From contig CAWKHX010000011.1 of the NCBI GenBank assembly GCA_963849605.1, positions 1 through 13,707 on the forward strand: a DNA stretch of 13,707 nt, in the 5' to 3' direction. A program made the translations under genes and the position numbers. Below the pieces are notes generated by a model, which saw only the letters and a list, made by a program, of their open reading frames with translations, ran no database searches and was not told the origin of the DNA. Shown in pieces: positions 1-8,437 of this stretch (the first letter of the stretch is position 1; the number at the start of each line of letters is the position of its first letter). This DNA is from DASPHG01 sp963849605 (GTDB taxonomy: Bacteria; Actinomycetota; Thermoleophilia; Solirubrobacterales; Thermoleophilaceae).

Positions 1-1
1 C

Positions 2-276
2 TCGTGCCCGGACCTGTACTTCGTTGGCCTGATGCAGTCCACGGGCTCGGCGTTCCCGATCGTCGAGCGCCAGGCGCAGATCCTGGCGGAGCATTTGGCG
101 GGCGACTGGAAGCTGCCATCGCCGGCCGAGCAGCGAAAGGACTGCGAGCGCAGGCGCCGCTACGCGCTCGCGCGCTGGGGCGAGCACGGGCGGCCGACCA
201 TGCGCGTGGACTTCGACCGCTTCATGCACGAGCTCGGGCGCGAGCTGGAGCACGGGCGAAAGCGCGCGGGCGATGA
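2..276 (+). CDS. Flavin-containing monooxygenase, C-terminal fragment (5' end outside window)
   Basis: Only the last ~90 residues are present. The reading frame starting at base 2 gives PDLYFVGLMQSTGSAFPIVE, the conserved C-terminal strand and helix of FMO / Baeyer-Villiger-type flavoproteins (xLYFVGLxQ...GSxxPIxExQA), followed by the helical tail with WKLPSPAEQRKDCERRRR. These enzymes use FAD, NADPH and O2 to oxygenate a heteroatom or a ketone; the substrate cannot be told from this end. The frame runs through without a stop, but frame 1 has TGA at 274-276 overlapping the ATG of the next gene (ATGA). A one-base indel near 255-270 is therefore likely, and I take 276 as the end. Coupling to a short-chain dehydrogenase suggests a joint oxidative pathway, for example ketone to ester or alcohol. 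Confidence 0.8.
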   Translation, partial: VPGPVLRWPDAVHGLGVPDRRAPGADPGGAFGGRLEAAIAGRAAKGLRAQAPLRARALGRARAADHARGLRPLHARARARAGARAKARGR

Positions 277-1075
277 GCCGACGCGCACTGGTCACCGGCG
301 CGAGCGGCGCGTTCGGCACCGCGCTCAGCGCGAGCTCCGCGGCCGTGGCTGGAGCGTCGCCGGGCTCGACCTGCAGCCGGATCCGGATGACCCGAGGTCC
401 TCGCGTGCGACGTCACCGACGACGAGCAGGTGCCGCGGGCGGTTGCGGAGGCGGTCGAGCGCCTGGGCGGCGGCCTCGACGTGCTGGTGAACAACGCCGG
501 CATCGGCGGCCCGGCCGGCGCCGGCGACCCCCCGGCGAGCACGTGCGGCGGATGCTCGACGTGAACCTCCTGGGCGCGTGGCGCGTGACGGCGGCCGCCA
601 TCGATAACCTCGTCGAGAGTCGCGGCCGCGTGGTGCTGCTGGGATCGCGCATGTCGTTCATTGGCCTGCCGCTCGGGGCGGCGTACGGCGTTTCGAAGCG
701 CGCGCTGACCGCCTACGCGGACGCGCTTCGGGCCGAGTACGGAACGCACGTCGCCGTGACGGTCGTGCACCCCGCCTTCGTCCGCACGCCGATCCACGAC
801 CGCACGCGGGAGGCCGGGCTGCAGCTCGAGGGCTTCTCCCACGAGGAGCCGCTCGAACAGGTGGTGGCGACGATCGCGGCCGCCTGTGAGGAGAGCCGCC
901 GGGCCGCGACGTGGCCGTCACGCGCGGCGGCGCGCTCCAGATGGCGGTCGCGCGTCATTTCCCGAAGCTGGTCGACCGCGTCGTGGCGCGGACGCTCGCG
1001 AAGCGGATCGCGGCCGGCGAGCTGGACGACGCCGATATCGCGGCCGGGCTACGACTCAGGCACGGGCGAAGCTGA
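273..1075 (+). CDS. Short-chain dehydrogenase/reductase (SDR), broken by several frameshifts
   Basis: This NAD(P)-dependent oxidoreductase of the classical SDR family starts at ATG 273 with the cofactor-binding MSRRALVTGASGAFG (TGxxxGxG). The protein then jumps frame. Residues RELRGRGWSVAGLDL lie in frame 2 (about 325-393). VLACDVTDDEQ through DVLVNNAGIGGP (the NNAG motif) lies in frame 1 (about 397-525). LDVNLLGAWRV and the catalytic YGVSK (YxxxK, with an upstream Ser in LLGSRMSF) lie in frame 0 (about 535-900). The tail GRDVAVTRGGALQMAVARHF lies in frame 2, to TGA 1073-1075. The third switch falls on a C6 run near 526-531. Every SDR landmark survives in order, so indel errors explain it better than decay. 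The gene is coupled to the upstream monooxygenase by ATGA. Its end overlaps the convergent P450 by about 20 bases, and the exact stop is uncertain. Confidence 0.82.
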
Positions 1076-2276
1076 TCGGCAGCTCGTGCAGGCCGTGCAC
1101 GCCGAGCGGCGTGTCGTAGACCGGCTCGCCGGCCAGCGCCAGCTCGCGCATGCGCGGTGCGAGAAACGCGAACGCCTCCTGCAGCTCGGCGCGCGCCAGG
1201 TTGGCCCCGAGGCAGAAGTGCGGGCCCGCGCCGAACGTGAGCGCCTTCGCGCGCCCGCGGTCGGCGGTGATGTCGAAATCGTCGGCGTCCTCGTACGCCG
1301 CGGGATCGTTGTTCGCCGTGAGTGCGCACGCCAGCACGACGGTGTTCTTCGGGAACTGCACGTCCCGGAACTCGATGTCCTCGAGCGTGATCCGCGCCGT
1401 GAGCGGTGTGATCGGCTCGTAGCGCAGGGCCTCCTCGGCCGCCTGCGGCGCGAGCTCCGGCTTCTCCGCGAGCAGGTTCCACTGCTCGGGGTTGCTCGCG
1501 AACAGCCGGATGCCGTGCGCCAGCTGGGCCTGCGTCGTGTCGACGCCACCGACCAGCACCGCGCTGACCAGGTGCGCCATCTCCTCCTCCGTCAGCCGGT
1601 CGCCGTCCTCCTCGGCCTCGATCAACTTCGTGATCAGGTCGTCGCGCGGGTCGCCCTTGCGCTTCTGGATCAGGTCGTCGACGTACTCGACGAACTCCGT
1701 CGACGCCTGCTCGAGGGTGGGCAGCATCGTCGCGATCTTGATCGGGTCGAACTGGCCCTGGATCAGGTTGGCCCAGTGCCCCAGTCGCGGCGCGTCCTCG
1801 AGCGGCGAGCCCATCACCCCGGCGATCATCCGTGCCGGAAACGGCTTCGCAAACGCGTCGACGAAGTCACATTCGCCTTTGTCCTTCACCGCGTCCCACA
1901 GCTTCTCGAGCTCCTGGCGCATGAGCGGGCGCAGCTTGTCGGCCTCCTTCGGCGTGAACGCGTGCTGCACGAGCTTGCGCTGCCGGCGATGGTCCTCGCC
2001 GTCGAGGTCGAGCAGGTTGCCCTTCATCCGGTCCCACATCGGGCCCTCCGTCACGCCCTGCACCTCCAGCATCGTGATGCCGGGGAAGGTGGCCTGCGGG
2101 GTGCGCATGAAGAACGCGACCGCCTCGTGGTCGAGGACGATCCACCCGACGGGGTCGGCTCGAGCGATCCACGACTGCTGGCGCAGCTCCTGCATCAGCT
2201 CGTGGAACCGCGGACCGATGATCGTCTCGTCGGTGTAGTCCCACTTGGGGACGTCGAGCTCGGTGACCGCGCTCAC
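1056..2276 (-). CDS. Cytochrome P450, intact
   Basis: An intact 406-residue bacterial class I P450, of normal length for the family. It is a heme monooxygenase that needs ferredoxin and a reductase, neither of which is in this window. Visible landmarks are the C-helix HxxxR heme-propionate contact (H96-R100), the I-helix GGVDTT at 243-248 (oxygen activation), ExxR at E282-R285, and the heme-ligand loop FGAGPHFCLG with Cys355. The open frame extends to 2795, but the part upstream of 2276 has no P450 character. I choose GTG 2276 because SAVTELDVPKWDYTDE looks like a normal N-terminus and the methyltransferase gene starts 44 bp away on the other strand. No clear Shine-Dalgarno is seen, so a leaderless mRNA is possible. 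The substrate is unknown; the neighbouring monooxygenase and SDR suggest oxidation of a lipid, terpenoid or xenobiotic. Confidence 0.93.
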   Translation of the reverse strand: MSAVTELDVPKWDYTDETIIGPRFHELMQELRQQSWIARADPVGWIVLDHEAVAFFMRTPQATFPGITMLEVQGVTEGPMWDRMKGNLLDLDGEDHRRQRKLVQHAFTPKEADKLRPLMRQELEKLWDAVKDKGECDFVDAFAKPFPARMIAGVMGSPLEDAPRLGHWANLIQGQFDPIKIATMLPTLEQASTEFVEYVDDLIQKRKGDPRDDLITKLIEAEEDGDRLTEEEMAHLVSAVLVGGVDTTQAQLAHGIRLFASNPEQWNLLAEKPELAPQAAEEALRYEPITPLTARITLEDIEFRDVQFPKNTVVLACALTANNDPAAYEDADDFDITADRGRAKALTFGAGPHFCLGANLARAELQEAFAFLAPRMRELALAGEPVYDTPLGVHGLHELPISFARA

Positions 2277-2320
2277 GCGCGGAACGCTATCGGCTCCCAC
2301 CGGCTGGCATCCTCGCAGGC

Positions 2321-3079
2321 GTGGGCATCGACTACGACGAGCGCCAGCACGAGGTCTACGCCCGCGGGCGGGCGCCGTCACGCGCGGTGCTCGAGCTCTG
2401 GACCGCGGTGCTGGCTCGCTACATCCCGACACGCGGCAACCCGGTGCTGCTCGATCTCGGGGCGGGGGTCGGGACGTGGTCCCAGCTGATGGCGACGGCG
2501 TTTCGGGGGACCGTCTGGGGTGTCGAGCCGTCGGAGCGGATGCGCGAGGTGGCCGCGCGCGAGCACCCGCATGAGCGCGTCCGCTACGTCGACGGGTCGG
2601 GCGAGCAGATTCCGCTGCCGGAGGGGTCATGCGACGCGGCGCTTCTGTCGTATGTGATCCACCACCTTCGCGACCGGGACGCGTGCACGGGGGAGCTGCG
2701 CCGGGTGCTTCGGCCGGGCGGAAGGGTCGTGATCCGCGGCGCCCTGCTGGAGTCGCTCGCGCAGGTGCCGTTCTTCGAGTACTTCCCGACGGCACTGGCC
2801 ATCGACGAGGGCCGCATGCCCGCCCGCGGCGACGTCATCGCCACATTCGGCGAGCACGGGTTCGAGCTCGTGGCCAGCGAGGTGATCGAGCAGGAGACCG
2901 CACCCAGCCTGCGCGTGTACCACGAGCGGCTCAAGTTCAGGGCGATCTCCACGCTGGAGCTGCTGCCCGACCACGAGTTCGAGGAGGGCATCGCCCGGAT
3001 GGGGCTCGACGTCGAGCGGGAGCGGCGGCCGACGCCGGTGGTCGCGCCCGTCGACCTGCTCGTCTTTAGGCGCATGTAA
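2321..3079 (+). CDS. SAM-dependent class I methyltransferase
   Basis: A 252-residue intact protein with the Rossmann-type methyltransferase fold (Methyltransf_11/UbiE-like). Motif I is LDLGAGVGT (residues 44-52). The acidic residue ending strand beta-2, which binds the ribose of SAM, is in GVEPSERM (E69). Strand beta-4 is AALLSYVIHHL (~107-116), and the post-motif is RVLRPGGRVVI (~128-138). The C-terminal ~110 residues, including FFEYFPTALAIDEGRMP, would form the substrate cap. It starts at GTG with only a weak GCAGG upstream, and is divergent from the P450 across 44 bp. The acceptor molecule cannot be inferred. The 24-bp gap to the MarR gene holds that gene's operator, so read-through from here into marR is possible. 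Confidence 0.88.
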   Translation: MGIDYDERQHEVYARGRAPSRAVLELWTAVLARYIPTRGNPVLLDLGAGVGTWSQLMATAFRGTVWGVEPSERMREVAAREHPHERVRYVDGSGEQIPLPEGSCDAALLSYVIHHLRDRDACTGELRRVLRPGGRVVIRGALLESLAQVPFFEYFPTALAIDEGRMPARGDVIATFGEHGFELVASEVIEQETAPSLRVYHERLKFRAISTLELLPDHEFEEGIARMGLDVERERRPTPVVAPVDLLVFRRM

Positions 3080-3085
3080 AGTCAT

Positions 3086-3104
3086 TCGCTAAGCTAATTA
3101 GCGA
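3086..3104 (+). promoter_or_regulatory. Perfect 19-bp palindrome, probable MarR operator
   Basis: TCGCTAAGCTAATTAGCGA consists of 7-bp inverted arms (3086-3092 and 3098-3104) around a 5-base centre. The sequence also contains GCTAA as a direct repeat. It is an AT-rich island in very GC-rich DNA, lies immediately before marR, and its last base is the A of the marR ATG. MarR dimers typically bind 16-20-bp palindromes at their own promoters. Because the site touches the start codon, there is no room for a ribosome-binding site. The transcript is therefore either leaderless, with the operator at the transcription start, or is read from the methyltransferase gene. Confidence 0.72.
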
Positions 3105-3550
3105 TGCAAACCATCGCCTCCAAGCAGGACTCCGCCGAGCTTCCAGCGCGACTTCGTCTCTCGATCGCGCGCATGGCGCGCCGCATGCGCCAGGAGGCCG
3201 GCGACGAGCTCAGCCCTTCGATGACGGCCGCCCTGGCCACGATCGAGCGGCACGGCCCGCTCGCACCGAGCCGGCTGGCCGAGCTCGAGCGCATCAAGCG
3301 CCCCACGGTCACGCGCGTGCTCCAGCGGCTCGAGGAGGAGGGTCTCGTCGAGCGCTCCGCGGACCCGACCGACCGGCGGAGTGCGGTGGTGTGCGTGACC
3401 AGGGAGGGGGCCGCACTTCTGAAGAAGCTGCGCTCGCGCAAGAACGCATATCTCGCCAAGCGGCTGCGCGAGCTGCCCGACGAAGACATCCAGGCGCTCG
3501 AGCGCGCGGCCGAGGTCCTGGAGAGCCTGCTGGACGGCGAGCGCCGTTGA
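3104..3550 (+). CDS. MarR-family transcriptional regulator
   Basis: A 148-residue intact winged-helix regulator of normal MarR length. Helices at ~11-35 and ~113-146 form the dimer interface. The HTH is PLAPSRLAELERIKRPTVTR (~52-71), followed by a recognition-helix end at VLQRLEEEGLV. The wing carries the family signature DPTDRR (87-92) and the following VCVTREG strand. Its single Cys97 lies in the wing strand, so cysteine-based redox sensing is not obvious. Its stop TGA overlaps the TTG of the MFS transporter gene (TTGA at 3547-3550), so the two are translationally coupled. The usual logic is that MarR represses itself and the pump until a small aromatic or toxic ligand binds. The palindrome at 3086-3104 is its probable operator. 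Confidence 0.93.
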   Translation: MQTIASKQDSAELPARLRLSIARMARRMRQEAGDELSPSMTAALATIERHGPLAPSRLAELERIKRPTVTRVLQRLEEEGLVERSADPTDRRSAVVCVTREGAALLKKLRSRKNAYLAKRLRELPDEDIQALERAAEVLESLLDGERR

Positions 3551-4766
3551 CCGCAGCCCTGCGCCGCTCCGTCAGCTCGCTCAGAGTTCCCAACTACCGC
3601 CGCTACTTCGCCGGCCAGGTCATCTCGGTCAGCGGGAACTGGATGCAGATCGTCGCCGAGGTCTGGCTGATCCTGAAGCTGACCGACAGCGGCACCGCCG
3701 TGGGCGTCGTGACCGCGCTCCAGTTCCTTCCGATGCTGCTGTTCGCCGCGTTCGGCGGGATGCTCGCCGATCGAGTTTCCAAGCGCCGCCTCCTCGCGAT
3801 GACACAGGCCGCCATGGCCGTGCCCGCGCTCTCGCTGTTCGCGCTCTACGCCACCGGCGCGGTCGAGCCGTGGATGGTGTTCGCGCTGGTCTTCCTGCGC
3901 GGCACGATCAACGCCGTCGACAACCCCACCCGGCAGAGCTTCGCGATCGAGATGGTTGGCCCGGACCGGGTCGTGAACGCGGTCAGCCTGAACAGCGTGA
4001 TCGTGCACAGCTCGCGGATCGTGGGCCCGCCCTGGCCGGAATCGTGATCTCGCTGTGGGGCGTCGGGCCCTGCTTCCTGATCAACACGATGTCGTTCGCG
4101 GCGATGATCGTGGCGCTCTGGGCGATGGACCCGCGCGAGCTCGAGAGCGCGCCGGTCGTCCCGCGCGCACCGGGGGCGCTGCGGGAGGCGCTCCGTTACG
4201 TGCGCGCCACGCCGGCCCTGCGCGTGCCGCTCCTGATGATGGCCGTCGTCGGGACGCTCAGCTTCAACTTCATCGTGCTGCTGCCGCTGCTCGCGCGCTT
4301 CAGCTTCGACGGCGGGCCGTCCGCCTACGCCGGCCTGATGACCGCGATGGGCGTCGGGTCCGTGCTGGGCGCGCTGTGGCGGGCGCGCGCGGGAGAGTCA
4401 GCAACAGGCTGCTCGTCGTCTCGTCCGGCGCGTTCGGCGCCTTCATCCTCGTGCTGGCGCTCGCACCGACGATCGAGGTGGCCGCCGCGGCCCTCGTCCC
4501 ACTGGGCGCGGCGAGCGTCACCTTCGCCGCCGGCGTCAACTCGGCGCTCCAGCTGCCGTCAGCCCCGAGATGCGCGGTCGCGTGATGGCGCTCTACTCGA
4601 TGGTCTTCCTCGGTTCGACCCCGATCGGCGGGCCGCTGAGCGGGTGGCTCGCCGAGGCGTGGTCCCCGCGCGCGGCGCTCGTCATCGGCGGGGCCGCTGC
4701 CTTGATCGCGGCCCTCGGGGCGCGTGCCGCCTTCATGCGCGTCCGGGCTGCGGAGGAGCGGTGTGA
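3547..4766 (+). CDS. MFS efflux transporter (MFS_3 / EntS-like), frameshifted in this sequence
   Basis: A proton-driven exporter of the major facilitator superfamily. TTG 3547 overlaps the marR stop and gives the N-terminus TAALRRSVSSLRVPNYRRYF, typical of the MFS_3 (TMEffluxP) group. TM1 follows at AGQVISVSGNWMQIVAEVWL, then the loop motif A GGMLADRVSKRRLL, and the family hallmark DNPTRQSFAIEMVG. Frame 1 ends at about 4035 with a spurious stop. The protein continues in frame 0 (PALAGIVISLWGVGPCFLIN to GSVLGALWRARAG, about 4025-4395), then frame 2 (SNRLLVVSSGAFGAFILVLA, about 4395-4560). It returns to frame 1 from 4570 (MRGRVMALYSMVFLGSTPIG) to the last helix ALVIGGAAALIAALG. Twelve helices are plausible once joined. 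The stop is not certain (TGA 4764 or TAG 4776, both frame 0). It converges on msrA. Confidence 0.88.
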
Positions 4767-4774
4767 GACCGAGG

Positions 4775-5425
4775 CTAGGCCGCGCCCAGGCCGACCGGGC
4801 AGCTCACGCCCGTCCCGCCAAGGCCGCAGTAGCCATTCGGATTCTTCGCGAGGTACTGCTGGTGGTAGTCCTCGGCGTAGTAGAACGGGCCCGCCTCAGC
4901 GATCTCGGTCGTGATCTCGCCGTGGTTCGCGGCGAGCAGGCGCTTCTGGAAAGCGGCGCGCGAGGCCTCGGCCCTCTGACGCTGCCCCTCTGAATTCCAG
5001 TACGCGGCCGAGCGGTACTGCGTGCCCATGTCGTTGCCCTGGCGCATGCCCTGGGTGGGGTCGTGGCCCTCCCAGAAGATCCTCAGCATCTCGTCGTAGC
5101 TGGTCTTCTCGCGGTCGAAGGCGACGAGCACGACCTCGGTGTGGCCGGTCGAGCCGGAGCACACCTCCTCGTAGAGGGGGTTCGGTGTGTATCCGCCGGC
5201 GTACCCGACGGCCGTGGTGTACACGCCGTCGGCCTGCCAGAACATGCGCTCGGCTCCCCAGAAGCAGCCCATGCCGAACACCGCGGTCTCGATCCCGTCC
5301 GGGAACGGCGGCTTGAGCGGTGTGCCCAGCACCGCGTGGCGGCCGGGTAGCGGGATCGGCTGCGACCGGCCGGGGAGCGCGCGGTCCGGCTCGATCATCT
5401 TCGCCTTGTCGCGGAAGAACATCAT
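4775..5425 (-). CDS. msrA: Peptide-methionine (S)-S-oxide reductase
   Basis: A 216-residue intact MsrA that reduces methionine-S-sulfoxide in oxidised proteins, recharged by thioredoxin. The catalytic motif is GCFWG (53-57, Cys54). Active-site partners sit in GYAGGYTPNP and in HDPTQGMRQGNDMGTQYRSA. The C-terminal resolving cysteines are in GYCGLGGTGVSCP (Cys200, Cys209). The N-terminal extension with ALPGRSQPIPLPGRHAVLG resembles the long Escherichia coli-type MsrA, not the short form. Two tandem ATGs (5425 and 5422) lie directly behind GAGG, so either may be used. It lies 45 bp downstream of the GH31 gene on the same strand and is probably the last gene of that transcript. Confidence 0.96.
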   Translation of the reverse strand: MMFFRDKAKMIEPDRALPGRSQPIPLPGRHAVLGTPLKPPFPDGIETAVFGMGCFWGAERMFWQADGVYTTAVGYAGGYTPNPLYEEVCSGSTGHTEVVLVAFDREKTSYDEMLRIFWEGHDPTQGMRQGNDMGTQYRSAAYWNSEGQRQRAEASRAAFQKRLLAANHGEITTEIAEAGPFYYAEDYHQQYLAKNPNGYCGLGGTGVSCPVGLGAA

Positions 5426-5470
5426 CCTCGTCTGACAGTAGCGCGAGCGGGTACGAGCGTTTCAAGCGGC

Positions 5471-7954
5471 CTAGCGGCAGGGCTTGACGGTCAGGATCGC
5501 CCTCCGCGCCCGGAACGGCATCCGCAGGACCTGCGTCCTGCGCGAATACGTGAAGCGACCGGGCCGTGCGCCGATGAAGCGCACCGAGCAGGGCCGGAAG
5601 GGCCGCCGGAGCGTCGCGAGCGAGGCCTGCACCGAAGTACGTGCGCCGGCGCTTGCCGCTGACCGCCAGCTCCCAGCCGCGCTGCGCTCGCGCGACGCGA
5701 GCTGCTCCCTGCCGTGGAACGCTCCCGCGCCACCGCCCGCGCGGGAACGCGATCAGGTCGAGCCGGTCTCGCCGCTTCGAGAGCGGCACGGCGTCCTTGC
5801 CCGGCCCGTAGCGAGGCGAGCGTGTCGACGTCGGCGGGGAGGAGCGGCAGCACCGCGCCGGCGCGGACCATCAGCGGCAGCTCGTCCAGCGGCGCGGGGA
5901 CCGTGGCCTGGCGCCGTCCGGCCAGCACGCGAGCGCGGCGGAGCCGTAGGTCGCCCTGCTTCTCGCGGTACGCGAGCGCGCGCCAGAAGTCGACCCAGCT
6001 GCCCGGCGGCAGGTAGAGGTCGCGCTCGGTCGCGCCGGGGTGAACACCGGCGCGGCGAGCAGGTCGGGCCCGAACAGGTACTCGTCCTCGCGCGGGAGTG
6101 ATCCCTCGTCGAGCGGGATACGCGAGCGCCAGGTGGCGCATGATCGGCAGGCCCGTGCGGCGGTAGACGACGTTCGCGGCCTCGATGTAGGGGAGGAGCT
6201 GCGTGTGCAGCTTCGCGTAGCGGCGCCAGTTGCCGATCTGGTCGTCGTCCTCGACCTGCGGGCGTTCCTTCTCCGGGAAGGCGACGCCGTTGCGCTGCAT
6301 CCGCATGACGGGCGAGACGGCGCCGAACTGGACCCAGCGCTTGAGCAGCTCGTCGCTCAGCTCGCGCGTGCCGAGCGCGAAGAAGCCGCCGATGTCCGAG
6401 CCCCAGGTGCTCACGCCGGAGAGGCCCATCGAGAGTCCTGCCTTGATCTGCGACTCCAGTCCGTCGAAGTCCCAGCCGACCGTCGGGTCGCCGCTCCAGA
6501 CCACCTGTGCGCAGCGGGCCGCGCCGGTGAAGCCCGAGCGCTGGAAGCGCACGATCGGGCGCTTCTGCGCGCGCGCGAAGTCGTACGCGGTGCAGTGGTA
6601 CTGGGTCGGGTACAGGTTGTGCATCCGCGTCCCGTCCATGCCGTTCGCGTAGTGGGAGTCGAGCGGCGTGTACTCGCCGAAGTCCTCCATCCAGCCGTCG
6701 TGCCCGTCGGCGACCGCCTCGGCCGAGCAGTCGCGGTAGAAGGTCCGGCCGGCCTCGGCGGAGAAGTCGAACTGGCCGACGTCGAAGCGGCTCGTGGGCG
6801 AGCTCGAGTACTCGTAGGTGTACGGGCTGCCGTCCGCGCGCTTCGCCAGCGCGCCCGCCGCCGCGGCCTCGTCGAAGCGCGGCTGATAGTCGGCGCAGAT
6901 CATCGGGTTGAAGTAGGTCGTGACGGCAGTGCCGCGGGCGTGGAACGCGTCCACGCGCTTGCGCTCGGCGTCCTGTCCGCCGACGTGGGCGCCGCACGGG
7001 CAGGTAGTGCAGGTAGGTCTGCATCACCGACAGCGGCGCGTCGGCCTTGCGGAGCTTCTCGAGCTGCGCGAGCTGCTCGTCGAGCGTGCCGCCGGGCTGG
7101 AACCACGCGCCCCAGACCCACGGCGCCGGCGGCGCGGGCTGGCGGCCGACGTGGCCGGTGAAGCGGCGCAGGACGGCGGCCGGCGATCCGCCGGAGAAGA
7201 CCCGCAGCCGCAGGCCGCCGGGCCGACTGGTCTGCGCCGAAGTCGTCGGGCGCCGTCGTGACCTCGAGCCGACCACTGGCCGCGCCAGGCTGAAGTCGTG
7301 GTAGGCGTCTCCTCGTTCTCGACGAGCACCCCGTAGCCGAGCGACGAGAGCACCCAGGGGATCGGGAAGTAGGTCGCGTCGTCGCGCTGCCGGTACCCCT
7401 GCGGCGGGACGAACGCGGAGAGCACGGCGCGCTCGGCGTCCGGGTAGTACGGGCCGTCGGCCACGTAGGTCTCGACCCGCTCGGCGCCGCGCTGGTCGAC
7501 CCGCGCCGGCCGCTCGCCCATGCCGAAGAAGCGCTCCGTGAGCCCCGCGATGAAGCCGATGCCGAGCGCCGTCTTGCTGCCGCGCGCCCTGAGGCTCGGC
7601 CGCACGTGACCATCCCGACGCCGCCGGGCGTGATGCGCACCCGCAGCGGGTCGGCGGGCGTGGTGCCGGCCGGGGTGGTCACGGCCGTCTCGAGCTCCGC
7701 GACCACGGCGCCGCCGTCGCGCGTCGCCGAGGCCGCCCGGGTCGCGCCCGCCCAGCCCAGGGATGTGCGGAAGCCGATCCGCATGCCGGGGCTCTCCGCG
7801 AGGACCTCGTCGCCGTCGGCGTCCACGAACCTGAGCGACCAGGGATCGGTCTCGACCACGGCCGTGAGGTCGCCGGACTCGACCGTGAGCGTCTCGGCCG
7901 CGGCCGGGGGCGCCAGCAGGGCGAGCAGGATCAGACGGCGGGAGCGACTCGCAC
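5471..7954 (-). CDS. Secreted GH31 family glycoside hydrolase (alpha-glucosidase/xylosidase type), many frameshifts
   Basis: About 825 residues once frames are joined. GTG 7954 gives VRVAPAV, and after a one-base shift a signal peptide ILLALLAPPAAA then ETLTVES. The N-terminal beta-sandwich contains VVETDPWSLRFVDADGDEV and continues through TERFFGMGERPARVDQRG, QGYRQRDDATYFPIPWVLSS, then APWVWGAWFQPGGTLDEQLA, the start of the TIM barrel. In the barrel, GWMEDFGEYTPLDS carries the nucleophile Asp (codon 6684-6682), and VVWSGDPTVGWDFDG carries the acid/base Asp (codon 6489-6487). The C-terminal sandwich includes LYLPPGSWVDFWRA and LDELPLMVRAGAVLPLLPAD, ending ILTVKPCR at TAG 5473-5471 after an arginine-rich beta domain. 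Frame changes occur near 7945, 7600, 7300, 7220, 6990, 6110, 6040, 5800 and 5690. It hydrolyses alpha-glycosides outside the membrane; the exact sugar is not readable. Confidence 0.86.
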
Positions 7955-7988
7955 GGAGGGGCGAGTGTACGGACCGGCCGTGTGCGAG

Positions 7989-8437
7989 CTACGCCGCTAT
8001 GGCTCTCGGCCCGGAACCGACCGGGGTCACGTCCACGTAGCAGTCGCACGCGACTGATCAGCCGCCGCGCGATGTTCCCGTAGAACGCCCCCCCGACCGG
8101 TCCGTGGTGCGAGGTCCCGACCACGATCACGCCTGCGCTCTCATCCTCGACGGCGGCAAGGAGCCCCTCGACCACCGTTCGCGCGCCGACTGCGCGGGTC
8201 TCCATATCCGACCCGCCGATCTCTCGCGCCGGTTCGAAGATATGCGCCAGTTCTTCGCGCAGCACGTGCTGATGGTCGGGATCCCGTGACCAGTAGGGCA
8301 TCTGCTTTTCCATCACGTGCATCACGAGGAGTCGCGCATCCGCGCCGTCCGCGACCTTGCGGCCGCGTGTGACCACCGCGAGCCACGTTGCGTCCCGTCG
8401 TGGGCGGCTATAAGGGTTCTTGTCTGCGTGTCGTCAT
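7989..8437 (-). CDS. Universal stress protein (UspA domain), frameshifted
   Basis: A single UspA domain of about 145 residues. It starts at ATG 8437, which overlaps the stop of the acyltransferase gene (ATGA), with a strong AAGGAGG/GGAGG behind it. The N-terminal strand is disturbed by indels: MTTRR, then TLIAAHDGT, then DATWLAVVTRGRKVADGADA. From about 8376 the frame is clean through LLVMHVMEKQMPYW to VIVVGTSHHGPVGGAFYGNI. The last strand CYVDVTPVGSGPRAIAA, ending at TAG 7991-7989, is in another frame. Where ATP-binding Usps have G-2x-G-9x-G(S/T), this protein has G-T-S-H-H-G...G-N, so the second Gly and the final Ser/Thr are replaced. It may not bind ATP. Its place right behind a WS/DGAT resembles dormancy/stress gene sets of other actinobacteria. 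Confidence 0.85.

Noticed and set aside
273..2489. A single 738-residue + strand protein
   Set aside because: Only its first third holds SDR sequence; the rest is the antisense shadow of the intact P450 gene.
4764..4800. Terminator between the MFS gene and msrA, which converge
   Set aside because: No stem followed by a T-run is visible; the two genes practically abut.
6480..6700. Assignment of the GH31 enzyme as a sulfoquinovosidase (YihQ), because WMEDFGEY resembles its nucleophile motif
   Set aside because: The sulfonate-binding Arg/Trp pattern expected upstream in the barrel was not seen; only the general GH31 call is safe.
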